DNA of 10,810 bases from Paracoccaceae bacterium (GTDB lineage Bacteria; Pseudomonadota; Alphaproteobacteria; Rhodobacterales; Rhodobacteraceae): NCBI GenBank assembly GCA_006227805.1, contig SBFT01000070.1, positions 1-10,810 of the forward strand, in the 5' to 3' direction. Positions 1 through 6,767 of this stretch are shown piece after piece. Under the pieces are notes generated by a model. The model saw only the letters and a list, made by a program, of their open reading frames with translations. It was not told where the DNA came from and made no database searches. Each line of letters begins with the position of its first letter. Position 1 is the first letter of the stretch. The translations under genes were made by a program, and so were the position numbers.

Positions 1-16
1 AGCGCCCCGCACCAGG

Positions 17-92
17 GCCGCTGTAGCTCAGCTGGTAGAGCACGTCATTCGTAATGATGGGGTCGGGGGTTCGAGTCCCTTCAGCGGCACCA
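17..92 (+). tRNA. tRNA-Thr (anticodon CGU)
   Basis: A full cloverleaf can be drawn by eye. The acceptor strand GCCGCTG (17-23) pairs with CAGCGGC (82-88). The D stem is GCTC/GAGC (26-29 with 38-41). The anticodon stem CGTCA/TGATG (43-47 with 55-59) holds the 7-base loop TTCGTAA, placing anticodon CGT at 50-52. A 5-base variable loop precedes the T arm, whose loop is TTCGAGT (70-76). Two G-U pairs sit at the outer end of the T stem. A73 is followed by encoded CCA at 90-92, giving 76 nt. The tRNA reads the Thr codon ACG, and the G1-C72 and C2-G71 pairs agree with threonine identity. Confidence 0.96.
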
Positions 93-129
93 CTTTCCTT
101 CAAGGCGGCGTCTTCCGGCCCGTGAATGA

Positions 130-339
130 CAGGCGGTCAGGCCTGTTCCGATCCAGGTCCGACCGGACTTTCCGGCTGGCGGCGCGCTGACGTTCCAGAA
201 CGCAGGCGGCGACAACATCGGCGCGATCCTGACCAGCGTGAAACTGACGGTGGTGCCGCTGCCCGCAGGTCTGCCGCTTCTGCTGACGGCGCTTGGTGGC
301 CTGGGCCTGATGGTGCGGCGCAAGCGCAAGGCGGCCTGA
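130..339 (+). pseudogene. C-terminal relic of a VPLPA-CTERM exosortase-sorted protein
   Basis: One frame is open from just after a TGA at 127-129 to a TGA at 337-339. It encodes a typical end of a VPLPA-CTERM protein. A stretch around LTFQNAGGDNIGAILTSVKL (187-246) resembles the last beta-strands of these surface proteins. It is followed by the VPLPAG motif (253-270), a hydrophobic helix rich in Leu and Gly, and the basic tail RRKRKAA. In this family the tripartite tail is recognised by the VPLPA-specific exosortase (XrtD type) for surface sorting. No ATG, GTG or TTG start lies ahead of the conserved part, and intact relatives have a signal peptide and usually well over 150 residues. The reading is therefore a 5'-truncated relic left beside the tRNA gene. 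The family assignment is fairly sure. How it was truncated is inference. A terminator follows it directly. Confidence 0.75.
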
Positions 340-360
340 CGATCAGCCTGAAACGCAGGA

Positions 361-1725
361 TCAGACGCCCCGCACCCGCGGGGCGTTTTCGTTTGTGCGA
401 GCCGTGTCCACCCAGGCCCGCAACAATCCGGCCAGGTCGACACGCGCCCGCAGACGACTTCCCAGCAGGAACAGGCCTCCGAACTTGCGCTGCATGTACA
501 GCGTCTCGATTGGAGGGACATGGACGAAATCGCGCTCGGCGGCCATCTCCATGCCGGCCTGATGGATCGCCCGGGCCAGCGCGGGATCGCCGAAATCGAA
601 AGCGCGCCCTTCAGCGAGCGGAGCGAAGACCAGCGCCAGCATGTCGAGCACCATCTGCTGATGGCGGGGCGCGGTATCGGGAGCGAAAAAGCCCAATGTC
701 AGAGCCGCTTCGCGTAGCCCGTCCCCATTCCGGTCCATCGCCGCGGCGAAGAGATGGCGATAGCCGTCCGCCACATCGCGTGGCACAGGCCGTGTCGCGC
801 CGAAATCCAGCAGGGCCACCCGGCCGGTATCGCCGTTCACGCGGTAATTGGCGAAATTGGGATCGGACTGCATAAGGCCAAAGTCGAACATCTCGCGGAA
901 CATAAGGTCCAGCAGATCGCGCATCACCGCGTCGCGGATGGCCTGAGGCTGGTCCTCGATGGCCTCGACCGGTGCGCCTTCCAGGTAGGTCATCGCCAGG
1001 ACGCCCGCGCCTGTCAGATCGTCCTGGGGATCGGGCAGATCGAACGTCCCGGTGCCCAGAAGATCGCGGAATGCCCGGATCTGGTCTGCCTCGCGCAGGT
1101 AATCGGTCTCGTCGCGCAGTTGGGACTTGGCCTCAGCCAGCAGGGGGGCCAGGTCGAAGCCGGGCGGCAAAAGGCCCGACAGGCGGATCAGGGCGCCCAC
1201 GTTGTCGACGTCGCTGTCGATGCTGCGCGCCACGCCAGGATACTGCACCTTGATCGCCAGGTCGCGCCCGTCCCGGGTGAGGGCACGATGCACCTGGCCG
1301 ATCGAGGCGGCCGCGATCGGGCGCACGTCGAAGCGCGCGAAGCGTCGATGCCAGTCGGCGCCCCAGGCGCGCGTCAGCACGTCCCGCAGCTGTCGGGGCG
1401 GCATGTAATCCGCGTCCGCCCGCAGGCGGGCCATGATCCGGGCCAGGTCAGGCGGCAGGATCTCGCCCGCGTCCATCGAGACCAGTTGCCCCACCTTCAT
1501 CGCGGCGCCGCGCATCCGCGCCAGCTGGTCGGCCAGTCTGGTGACGTTTGCCGGGGTCAGAAGCAGGCCGCGCATGTCGGGGCGCTGACCCGCCAGCAGC
1601 TGTCTCAGACCACCCATTGCCACGGACCCCGCGATTCCCGTCGCCATGCCGCCCAGTCCCGCAAGGCGTCGCGCCCGGCTGGTCGGCACCGCTGTCGCGC
1701 GGTTTGTCGGTGTCGGTCCGGTCAT
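361..1725 (-). CDS. ABC1 family atypical kinase/ATPase, COQ8/ADCK3 type
   Basis: The product is 454 residues from the chosen ATG at 1725. An in-frame GTG at 1758 would add 11 residues but has no Shine-Dalgarno sequence, whereas GAAGG sits about 7 bases before 1725. Signatures of the ABC1/UbiB protein-kinase-like family appear in order. They are KVGQ of the KxGQ motif (K77-Q80), the Ala-rich loop AAAS in place of a Gly-rich loop (138-141), the nucleotide-binding Lys in AIKVQYPGV (K159), the catalytic segment QSDPNFANY (286-294, Asp288, Asn293), and LLDFGAT (Asp307). QSDPNFAN resembles the QTDPN form of COQ8/ADCK3 rather than the HADPHPGN of classical UbiB. Family members support ubiquinone biosynthesis or membrane-lipid handling through ATPase rather than ordinary kinase activity. 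A ubiquinone role here is inference. The gene is convergent with the VPLPA-CTERM relic and diverges from the TRAP operon. Confidence 0.9.
   Translation of the reverse strand: MTGPTPTNRATAVPTSRARRLAGLGGMATGIAGSVAMGGLRQLLAGQRPDMRGLLLTPANVTRLADQLARMRGAAMKVGQLVSMDAGEILPPDLARIMARLRADADYMPPRQLRDVLTRAWGADWHRRFARFDVRPIAAASIGQVHRALTRDGRDLAIKVQYPGVARSIDSDVDNVGALIRLSGLLPPGFDLAPLLAEAKSQLRDETDYLREADQIRAFRDLLGTGTFDLPDPQDDLTGAGVLAMTYLEGAPVEAIEDQPQAIRDAVMRDLLDLMFREMFDFGLMQSDPNFANYRVNGDTGRVALLDFGATRPVPRDVADGYRHLFAAAMDRNGDGLREAALTLGFFAPDTAPRHQQMVLDMLALVFAPLAEGRAFDFGDPALARAIHQAGMEMAAERDFVHVPPIETLYMQRKFGGLFLLGSRLRARVDLAGLLRAWVDTARTNENAPRVRGV
365..390 (+). terminator. Rho-independent terminator downstream of the VPLPA-CTERM relic
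   Basis: ACGCCCCGC (365-373) and GCGGGGCGT (378-386) form a perfect 9-bp GC-rich stem with a 4-base loop (ACCC), followed by a T run that continues into TTTTCGTTTG. The T tract lies only on the plus-strand side, so this terminates plus-strand transcripts from the tRNA/relic side. The whole structure lies within the last codons of the convergent COQ8-like gene, which stops at 361-363. Confidence 0.85.
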
Positions 1726-1757
1726 GGCACAGCCTTCGAAGAACCTCGGTTCCCGCA

Positions 1758-1785
1758 CAGATAAGGCGCGCCAGTGCCTTGTCAG
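1758..1785 (-). promoter_or_regulatory. Candidate promoter for the COQ8-like gene
   Basis: Read on the minus strand, CTGACA (1785-1780) lies 16 bases before TATCTG (1763-1758). This gives a -35-like box matching TTGACA in 5 of 6 positions and a weak -10-like box (3 of 6). Transcription would begin near 1751, leaving a leader of about 26 nt that carries the GAAGG ribosome binding site before the ATG at 1725. If correct, this also rules out the GTG at 1758 as the start. The call is by eye and weak. Confidence 0.22.
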
Positions 1786-1942
1786 GTATCGCGATGAATT
1801 TGTTGGCGAACCCGCCTCCGCCCCCGAGGCGGAACGGTCGGAAAATTGCGGAAAGGCGGTATCTGGTAAAACTATCTTGCCAATTTGTGAAAAATGTTGT
1901 GGAAGGACGGCGCCGTCGCGTTAAACTTATCGCGCTGGCTGC

Positions 1943-1972
1943 GCCAGGACGCCGGAGGAGGCGTCCGCTGGC
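1943..1972 (+). promoter_or_regulatory. Hairpin in the probable leader of the TRAP operon
   Basis: GCCAG (1943-1947) plus GACGCC (1948-1953) pair with GGCGTC (1960-1965) and CTGGC (1968-1972), around the loop GGAGGA and a 2-base bulge (CG), giving 11 base pairs. There is no T tract after it, so it is not a simple terminator. The loop sequence itself resembles a ribosome binding site, but no start codon follows nearby. It could be a leader structure or an operator-like inverted repeat. Function is unknown. Confidence 0.3.
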
Positions 1973-2072
1973 CAGGGTATGGATGGGGCAAGCCTTCCTG
2001 AACGGAATGCAGGGCGCCGGACATGCCGCCAGATCGACTGGCATCCATAGGTCTTGAGATGAGGGAGGTATC

Positions 2073-3167
2073 ATGACCAACTCGACCACTCGCAGGAAAT
2101 TCCTGCGCGGCACGGCCATCGCCGGCGCTGCAGCCCTGGCGGCTCCGTCCATCGCGACGGCCCAGGGCACGACCCTGAAGATGCAGGCGGCCTGGGGCGG
2201 CGGCATCTTCCTTGAAAACGCGCAATCCTACGTGGACCGCGTGAACCAGATGGCCGGTGGCGCCCTGACGATCGAGCTTCTGCCGGTCGATTCCGTGGTC
2301 AAGACCAGCCAGATGCAGGACGCGGCGCACCGCGGCGTTCTGGACGCGGCCCACTACGTGCCGGCCTACTGGTATTCCAAGTCCAAGGCGGCCTCGCTGT
2401 TCGGCACCGGCCCCTGCTTCGGCTGGTCCAGCCAGGAAGTTCTGGGTTGGGTCTATTACGGCGGCGGACAGGAGCTGTTCGACGAACTGATGGGCTCGCT
2501 GGGCCTCGACATCGTGTCCTTCTTCAACTCGCCCATGCCGGCGCAGCCGCTGGGCTGGTTCAACAAGCAGATCACCGGCGCGGACCAGATGAATGGCCTG
2601 AAATACCGCACCGTTGGTCTGGCCGCCGACGTCCTGCTGGAAATGGGCATGTCGGTCGTGCAGTTGCCCGGCGGCGAAATCCAGCCGGCGATGAAGTCGG
2701 GCCTGATCGACGCGGCCGAATTCAACAACCCGACGTCGGACCGCGACTTCGGCATGCAGGACGTGTCCAAGCACTATCACCTGGCCTCGTTCCACCAGAG
2801 CCAGGAGTTCTTCGAGATCACGTTCAACAAGCGCAAGTTCGATTCGCTGCCGGACGAGCTGAAGGCGATCCTGAAATATGCGTCCGAGGCCGAGAACTCG
2901 AACTTCTACTGGCACAACACCAAGCGTTATGCCGATGACCTGGTGCGTCTGCAGACCGAACAGGGCGTCAATGTCTACCGCACCCCGGACGACGTCATGG
3001 CCGCTCAGCTGAAGGCATGGGACGTGGTGGTCGAGCGCATCTCGGGCGAGGATCCGTTCTTTGCCAAGGTGGTGGAAAGCCAGAAGGCCTATGCCAAGAC
3101 GGTCATGGGTTACCTGAACCTGAACCAGCCGGACTACAAGCTGGCCTACAATCACTACTTCTCCTGA
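2073..3167 (+). CDS. dctP: TRAP transporter solute-binding protein (DctP superfamily, TakP/FcbT1-like)
   Basis: The 364-residue product captures an organic acid in the periplasm and delivers it to the DctQM membrane complex. The start is set by GGGAGGT just before the ATG. The N-terminus is a textbook Tat signal: TTRRKFL with Arg7-Arg8, a hydrophobic Ala-rich core, and a likely signal-peptidase site after SIATA (residue 30). Length and layout match the group that includes TakP of Rhodobacter sphaeroides (alpha-keto acids) and FcbT1/mannitol-chloroaromatic binding proteins. It has the GLKYRTVG segment, whose Arg179 corresponds to the Arg that salt-bridges the ligand carboxylate in this superfamily. 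It also has DAAEFNNP (213-220), where TakP has a similar ATEW segment lining the pocket. A carboxylate ligand is therefore likely but its identity is not. It is the first gene of the operon, and a GC hairpin follows it. Confidence 0.92.
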   Translation: MTNSTTRRKFLRGTAIAGAAALAAPSIATAQGTTLKMQAAWGGGIFLENAQSYVDRVNQMAGGALTIELLPVDSVVKTSQMQDAAHRGVLDAAHYVPAYWYSKSKAASLFGTGPCFGWSSQEVLGWVYYGGGQELFDELMGSLGLDIVSFFNSPMPAQPLGWFNKQITGADQMNGLKYRTVGLAADVLLEMGMSVVQLPGGEIQPAMKSGLIDAAEFNNPTSDRDFGMQDVSKHYHLASFHQSQEFFEITFNKRKFDSLPDELKAILKYASEAENSNFYWHNTKRYADDLVRLQTEQGVNVYRTPDDVMAAQLKAWDVVVERISGEDPFFAKVVESQKAYAKTVMGYLNLNQPDYKLAYNHYFS

Positions 3168-3189
3168 TCGGAGAGATCGCGTTTCGACG

Positions 3190-3210
3190 GGGCCCGGGTG
3201 AACCGGGCCC
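3190..3210 (+). promoter_or_regulatory. Intercistronic hairpin between dctP and dctQ
   Basis: GGGCCCGG (3190-3197) and CCGGGCCC (3203-3210) form a perfect 8-bp all-GC stem with loop GTGAA. No T run follows. It lies 22 bases after the dctP stop, in the 73-base gap before dctQ. Such structures between a binding-protein gene and its membrane-subunit genes typically protect the upstream mRNA or attenuate read-through, so the binding protein is made in excess. That role is inferred from position. Confidence 0.6.
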
Positions 3211-3240
3211 TGTCACTCGGGAAGAACGGCGGGGGCGGTC

Positions 3241-3810
3241 GTGACGAAAATCATTCATTCCATTGAAGGTCTCAGCCTTTGGGTGGGTCGCGGCTTTGCC
3301 TGGTGCATCCTCATCCTGACGCTCAGCGTCAGCTACGAGGTGTTCGTGCGCTACGTTCTCAACCACCCCACCGTCTGGGCCTTCGACATGATGATCCAGA
3401 TGTATGGCGCTCTGCTGCTGATGTCGGGGCCCTATGCCCTCGCGCAGGACGCGCATGTCCGGGGCGACGTGCTGTATCGCCTGTTCCCGGTCAAGTGGCA
3501 GGCACGCCTGGATTTCCTGCTCTACCTGCTCTTCTTCTACCCGGGCATGCTGGCCCTGTTCTGGTACGGCTGGGAGATCGCATCCGACAGCTGGCGCTGG
3601 AAGGAGACCTCGATCAACTCTCCCGCCGGCATCCAGGTCTATTTCTTCAAGACGCTGATCCCCGTCGCGGGTGCCCTGATGCTGATCCAGGGCTTCGCCG
3701 AGCTGATGCGCTGCTGGATCGCGATGCGGACCGGCGCCTGGCCCGAGCGTCTGGACGATGTGCAGGAAACCGAAGACCTGCTGGCCGAAATGGAAAATCC
3801 GCGGGTCTGA
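3241..3810 (+). CDS. dctQ: TRAP transporter small permease subunit (DctQ family)
   Basis: This 189-residue inner-membrane protein has about four hydrophobic segments (roughly 18-35, 50-67, 90-110, 135-155), the topology of DctQ. It carries the family pattern YEVFVRYVLNHPTVWAFD (32-49) after the first helix, AHVRGDVLY (71-79) after the second, and the SINSPAG loop before the last helix. DctQ partners with DctM to form the Na+-coupled membrane complex. The start is a GTG at 3241, preceded by the G-rich stretch GGCGGGGGCGG. No better in-frame start precedes the first helix. The 36-base gap to dctM and shared orientation place it in one operon with the genes around it. Confidence 0.9.
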   Translation: MTKIIHSIEGLSLWVGRGFAWCILILTLSVSYEVFVRYVLNHPTVWAFDMMIQMYGALLLMSGPYALAQDAHVRGDVLYRLFPVKWQARLDFLLYLLFFYPGMLALFWYGWEIASDSWRWKETSINSPAGIQVYFFKTLIPVAGALMLIQGFAELMRCWIAMRTGAWPERLDDVQETEDLLAEMENPRV

Positions 3811-3846
3811 TCCCGTCGCGCACCCCGAAAACAAGAGAATAGACCG

Positions 3847-5211
3847 ATGACGGATCCTCAAGTCGCCATCTTCATGCTGTGCCTGTTCATCGTGCTGGTG
3901 ATGCTGGGCTTCCCGATCGCCTTCACGCTGCTGGCGATGGGTGTGGCATTCGGGTATTATGCTTACTATACCGGCGCGCCGGAGAGCTTCGCCGACATCT
4001 TCAACAACAACATCTTCTATCTTCTGAACCAGAACACGTTCTCGGTCATGGAGAACCCGACGCTGGTGGCGATCCCGCTGTTCCTGTTCATGGGGTACGT
4101 GGTCGAACGCGCCAACATCGTGGACCGCCTGTTCATCTCGCTCTACATGGCTGCGCGGAACCTGCCGGGCGCGCTGGCGATCGCCGCACTGCTGACCTGC
4201 ACGATATTCTCGACCGCATCGGGGATCGTCGGCGCGGTCGTCACCCTGATGGGCCTGCTGGCCTATCCGGCAATGGCCAATGCCGGCTATCAGCGCAGCT
4301 TCGCCTCCGGTGTCATCTGCGCCGGCGGCACGCTGGGCATCCTGATCCCGCCGTCGATCATGCTGATCGTCTATGCCGCGATCGCCGAGCTATCGCCGTT
4401 GCGTCTTTATGCGGCGGCGGTGTTCCCCGGTCTGATGCTGGCGGGCCTCTACATGGTCTATGTCATCATCCGGGTGAAGCTGAACCCGTCCCTGGCGCCC
4501 AAGCCCAACCTGGAAGACGTGCCGCCCACGGCACAGATCTACCGTGACCTTCTGGTGTCGTTCGTGCCGCTTACGGTCCTGATCATGCTGGTCCTGGGGT
4601 CCATCCTGGGCGGTCTGGCGACACCCGCGGAAGCGGCGGCGATGGGCGCGCTGGGCGGTCTGGTCCTGGCGATGCTCTACCGGTCCCTCACCTGGGAGAA
4701 GGTCAAGGAATCGGTCTACCTGACGGCCAAGGCGACCGCGATGGTGTGCTGGCTGTTCGTCGGGTCCTGGACCTTCGCTTCGGTGTTCTCGATCCTCGGC
4801 GGCCACGACATCATCAAGGACTGGGTCGTCGCCCTGGATCTCGAGCCCTGGCAGTTCCTCGTTCTGGCGCAGCTGATCATCTTCGTGCTGGGCTGGCCGC
4901 TGGAATGGTCCGAGATCCTGATCATCTTCGTCCCGATCTTCCTGCCGATGCTGGAATTCTTCGGCGTGAACCCGTATTTCTTCGCGATGCTGGTGGCGCT
5001 GAACCTTCAGACCTCGTTCCTGACGCCACCCATGGCCATGTCCGCCTATTACCTGAAGGGCGTCCTGAAGAAACAGATCGAGCTGATCGAGATCTTCAAG
5101 GGCCTGATGCCGTATCTGGGAATCGTCCTGCTCTGCATGATCCTGATGTATCAGTTCCCCGGCATCGCCCTGTATCTGCCTGACTACTTCTTCGGCCCCT
5201 ACGTGCCGTGA
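3847..5211 (+). CDS. dctM: TRAP transporter large permease subunit (DctM family)
   Basis: This 454-residue protein is hydrophobic throughout, with about 12 or more membrane segments. It is the transport channel that uses the ion gradient to bring the substrate into the cytoplasm. Family landmarks are LVAIPLFLFMGYVVERANIV in the first third and GTLGILIPPSIMLIVYA near residues 160-180. A second PP-containing segment, TSFLTPPMAMSAYYLKG, near the end is typical of the IT superfamily repeat. At 454 residues it is slightly longer than the common size of about 425, as often seen in the TakP/FcbT group. AAGAGA precedes the ATG. The stop TGA shares its last base with the ATG of the amidase gene, which indicates translational coupling. 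Confidence 0.93.
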   Translation: MTDPQVAIFMLCLFIVLVMLGFPIAFTLLAMGVAFGYYAYYTGAPESFADIFNNNIFYLLNQNTFSVMENPTLVAIPLFLFMGYVVERANIVDRLFISLYMAARNLPGALAIAALLTCTIFSTASGIVGAVVTLMGLLAYPAMANAGYQRSFASGVICAGGTLGILIPPSIMLIVYAAIAELSPLRLYAAAVFPGLMLAGLYMVYVIIRVKLNPSLAPKPNLEDVPPTAQIYRDLLVSFVPLTVLIMLVLGSILGGLATPAEAAAMGALGGLVLAMLYRSLTWEKVKESVYLTAKATAMVCWLFVGSWTFASVFSILGGHDIIKDWVVALDLEPWQFLVLAQLIIFVLGWPLEWSEILIIFVPIFLPMLEFFGVNPYFFAMLVALNLQTSFLTPPMAMSAYYLKGVLKKQIELIEIFKGLMPYLGIVLLCMILMYQFPGIALYLPDYFFGPYVP

Positions 5212-6557
5212 TGCTGAAGGGCGACCTGACCCTGCTGACGGCCGTGCAGGCGGCCGAGGCCATCCGCGACGGGCGCCTGTCGTCCGAGGCGCTGGTCGCG
5301 GCCTGCCTGAAGAAGATCGAGGCGACCGACAGCGACCTGAAGGCCTGGGCGCATCTGGACCCCGACCGCGCTCTGGCCCGCGCGCGAGAGATGGACCGGG
5401 TGCGCCGCGCCGGTCTTGCAGTGGGGCCGTTGCAGGGTCTGCCGGTCGCGCTGAAGGATATCGTCGACACGCGGGACTACCCCACGGAATGCGGCGCCGC
5501 GGCCTTCGCAGGGCGGCGACCCGACCGCGACGCAGCGATCGTCGAACGCCTGACCGAGGCGGGTGCGGTGATCCTCGGCAAGACCAAGACGACCGAATTC
5601 GCCTTCGTCCATCCCACCGACACCGTCAATCCGCATGACCCCATGCGCAGCCCCGGCGGGTCGTCCAGCGGATCCGCGGCCGCCGTGGCGGCGGGTCACG
5701 TGCCCCTTGCGGTCGGCTCGCAGACGGGGGGATCGGTGATCCGACCGGCGTCCTATTGCGGGCTCTTCGGTTTCAAGCCGTCGCGCGGCATGATCTCGCG
5801 CCGGGGTGTGCTGCAGACCTCGGCTTCGCTGGACCACATCGGGGTGTTCGCGCGCACGCTCGAGGATGCGGCCCTGCTGACGGACGCGCTGGTCAGCTAT
5901 GATCCCGCCGATCCCGCAAGCCCGCCCCATGCGCGCCCCCGGACCCTGGCCGGTGCCCGGGCCGATGTTCCCGTGGAACCGGACCTCGCCTGGTTCGATT
6001 TCCCGTTCAACGAGATGCTGGACGAGGATGCCCGCGCCGGGATCGATGCGGTGATCGACGCGCTGGGCGCCCGGGTCGAGCGCCTGCCGGTGTCGGACAC
6101 CCTGACCGGGCTGGTCGACGTGCACCTGACCATCCACGAATACGAGTTCTGTCAGCACATGGCCCAGGTGATCGACGCGCATTGGGACAGTCTCAGCCCG
6201 ACCCTGAAGCCCGTGATCGAGCGCGGGCGCGCCATCACGCGCGACAGGTACGAAGATGCGATGGCCGTGAAGCAATCGGCCGAGGCGTTTTTCGAGCGAC
6301 ATTTCCAGGACTTCGACGCGATCATCAGCCCCAGCGCCACGGGCGAAGCGCCGCTTCGGTCATCCGGCAGCACCGGCGATCCGGTCTTCTGCCGGATCTG
6401 GAGCCTGTGCGGCCTGCCGTCCTTGACGATGCCGGTCCTTGTCGGCGAAAACGGGTTGCCCATCGGGGTCCAGGTGATCGGCAGCATGGAAAAGGACGAC
6501 CGCCTGTTCCGGACGGCGGCCTGGGTTCAGAAATCACTTGCCGCCGAGGCGGCCTGA
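5211..6557 (+). CDS. Amidase-signature family hydrolase
   Basis: The 448-residue cytoplasmic enzyme hydrolyses a C-N (amide) bond. The amidase-signature catalytic triad is visible: Lys82 in VALKDIVD, the cis-Ser Ser151 in PGGSSSGSAAA, and the nucleophile Ser175 in GSQTGGSVIRPASYCG. The Ser151-Ser175 spacing of 24 residues equals that of fatty-acid amide hydrolase (217 and 241). The usual GTDTGGS is GSQTGGS here, and SSGGS is SSSGS. These variants are tolerated in bacterial amidases. The ATG at 5211 overlaps the dctM stop (TGATG) and has no clear ribosome binding site, so translation is probably coupled to dctM. A GTG one codon upstream is the alternative start. No allophanate-hydrolase or GatA-specific extension is seen. 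Its place inside a TRAP operon suggests that it acts on the imported compound. The substrate is unknown. Confidence 0.9.
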   Translation: MLKGDLTLLTAVQAAEAIRDGRLSSEALVAACLKKIEATDSDLKAWAHLDPDRALARAREMDRVRRAGLAVGPLQGLPVALKDIVDTRDYPTECGAAAFAGRRPDRDAAIVERLTEAGAVILGKTKTTEFAFVHPTDTVNPHDPMRSPGGSSSGSAAAVAAGHVPLAVGSQTGGSVIRPASYCGLFGFKPSRGMISRRGVLQTSASLDHIGVFARTLEDAALLTDALVSYDPADPASPPHARPRTLAGARADVPVEPDLAWFDFPFNEMLDEDARAGIDAVIDALGARVERLPVSDTLTGLVDVHLTIHEYEFCQHMAQVIDAHWDSLSPTLKPVIERGRAITRDRYEDAMAVKQSAEAFFERHFQDFDAIISPSATGEAPLRSSGSTGDPVFCRIWSLCGLPSLTMPVLVGENGLPIGVQVIGSMEKDDRLFRTAAWVQKSLAAEAA

Positions 6558-6569
6558 CGGAGGGTTATC

Positions 6570-6767
6570 ATGTCACGCGCGGTGAAACTGGTCGTATCGA
6601 TCTTCGGTGTCGGGCTGATGTCGGTCTTCGTCCTGGGCCTGTCGAAGTCGATCTCGTCCGGGTTTGCGGGGTTCTGGGGCGGCTTGCCCTTCATGATCAT
6701 CGCGATCGCCGTGATCTGCATGGCGTTCTATGACCTCTGGGAAGAGAACTTCAAGAAGGACAAGTAG
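6570..6767 (+). CDS. Small two-helix membrane protein of unknown function
   Basis: The 65-residue product has a short basic N-terminus (SRAVK), a first hydrophobic segment at about 6-25, and a Gly-rich turn (SSGFAGFWGG). A second segment lies at about 38-53, and the charged tail DLWEENFKKDK follows. It looks like an inner-membrane hairpin protein. The start is well supported: GGAGG lies about 6 bases before the ATG, 12 bases after the amidase stop. The gene ends in TAG directly abutting the ATG of the dehydrogenase gene. I recognise no named family. Its position in a transporter operon suggests an accessory role for the TRAP complex or for localising the enzymes, but this is inference only. 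Confidence 0.75.
   Translation: MSRAVKLVVSIFGVGLMSVFVLGLSKSISSGFAGFWGGLPFMIIAIAVICMAFYDLWEENFKKDK

Larger units (their letters stand above)
1726..2072. other. Divergent intergenic region between the COQ8-like gene and the TRAP operon
   Basis: These 347 bases hold no convincing gene. Open frames across them are shadows without codon bias or similarity. The stretch 1780-1935 is richer in A and T than its surroundings, as expected for a promoter region serving both directions. A 7-bp inverted repeat, CCGCCTC (1812-1818) and GAGGCGG (1826-1832), could form a hairpin. Possible plus-strand promoter elements, such as TTGTGG at 1897 with TAAACT at 1922 (spacing 19), are too weak to call. The plus-strand leader ends with a strong ribosome binding site, GGGAGGT, about 5 bases before the ATG at 2073. 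Confidence 0.6.

Noticed and set aside
1..14. Possible 3' end of another tRNA (sequence ending GCACCA)
   Set aside because: Only 14 bases are present, the matching 5' half is outside the window, and it would leave a 2-base gap to tRNA-Thr. It could be a tandem tRNA but cannot be supported from this window.
17..92. tRNA-Thr as the attachment site of an island covering the window
   Set aside because: I found no repeat of the tRNA 3' end elsewhere in the window and no integrase gene. The genes to the right look like ordinary chromosomal ones.
126..875. Long plus-strand open frame across the VPLPA relic and the COQ8-like gene
   Set aside because: It crosses a strong terminator and lies antisense to a clear kinase gene. 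Its translation is Arg/Pro-rich GC-frame noise. The real coding signal at 187-339 is in another frame.
754..1764. 336-codon plus-strand open frame
   Set aside because: It is an exact antisense shadow of the COQ8-like gene, with a His/Gln/Arg-rich translation and no family motif.
1872..3155. 427-codon minus-strand open frame
   Set aside because: It is antisense to dctP and its leader. The translation lacks motifs, and the plus strand has a Tat signal, ribosome binding site and family signatures.
5199..6302. 367-codon minus-strand open frame
   Set aside because: It is a shadow of the amidase gene, whose catalytic triad is intact on the plus strand.
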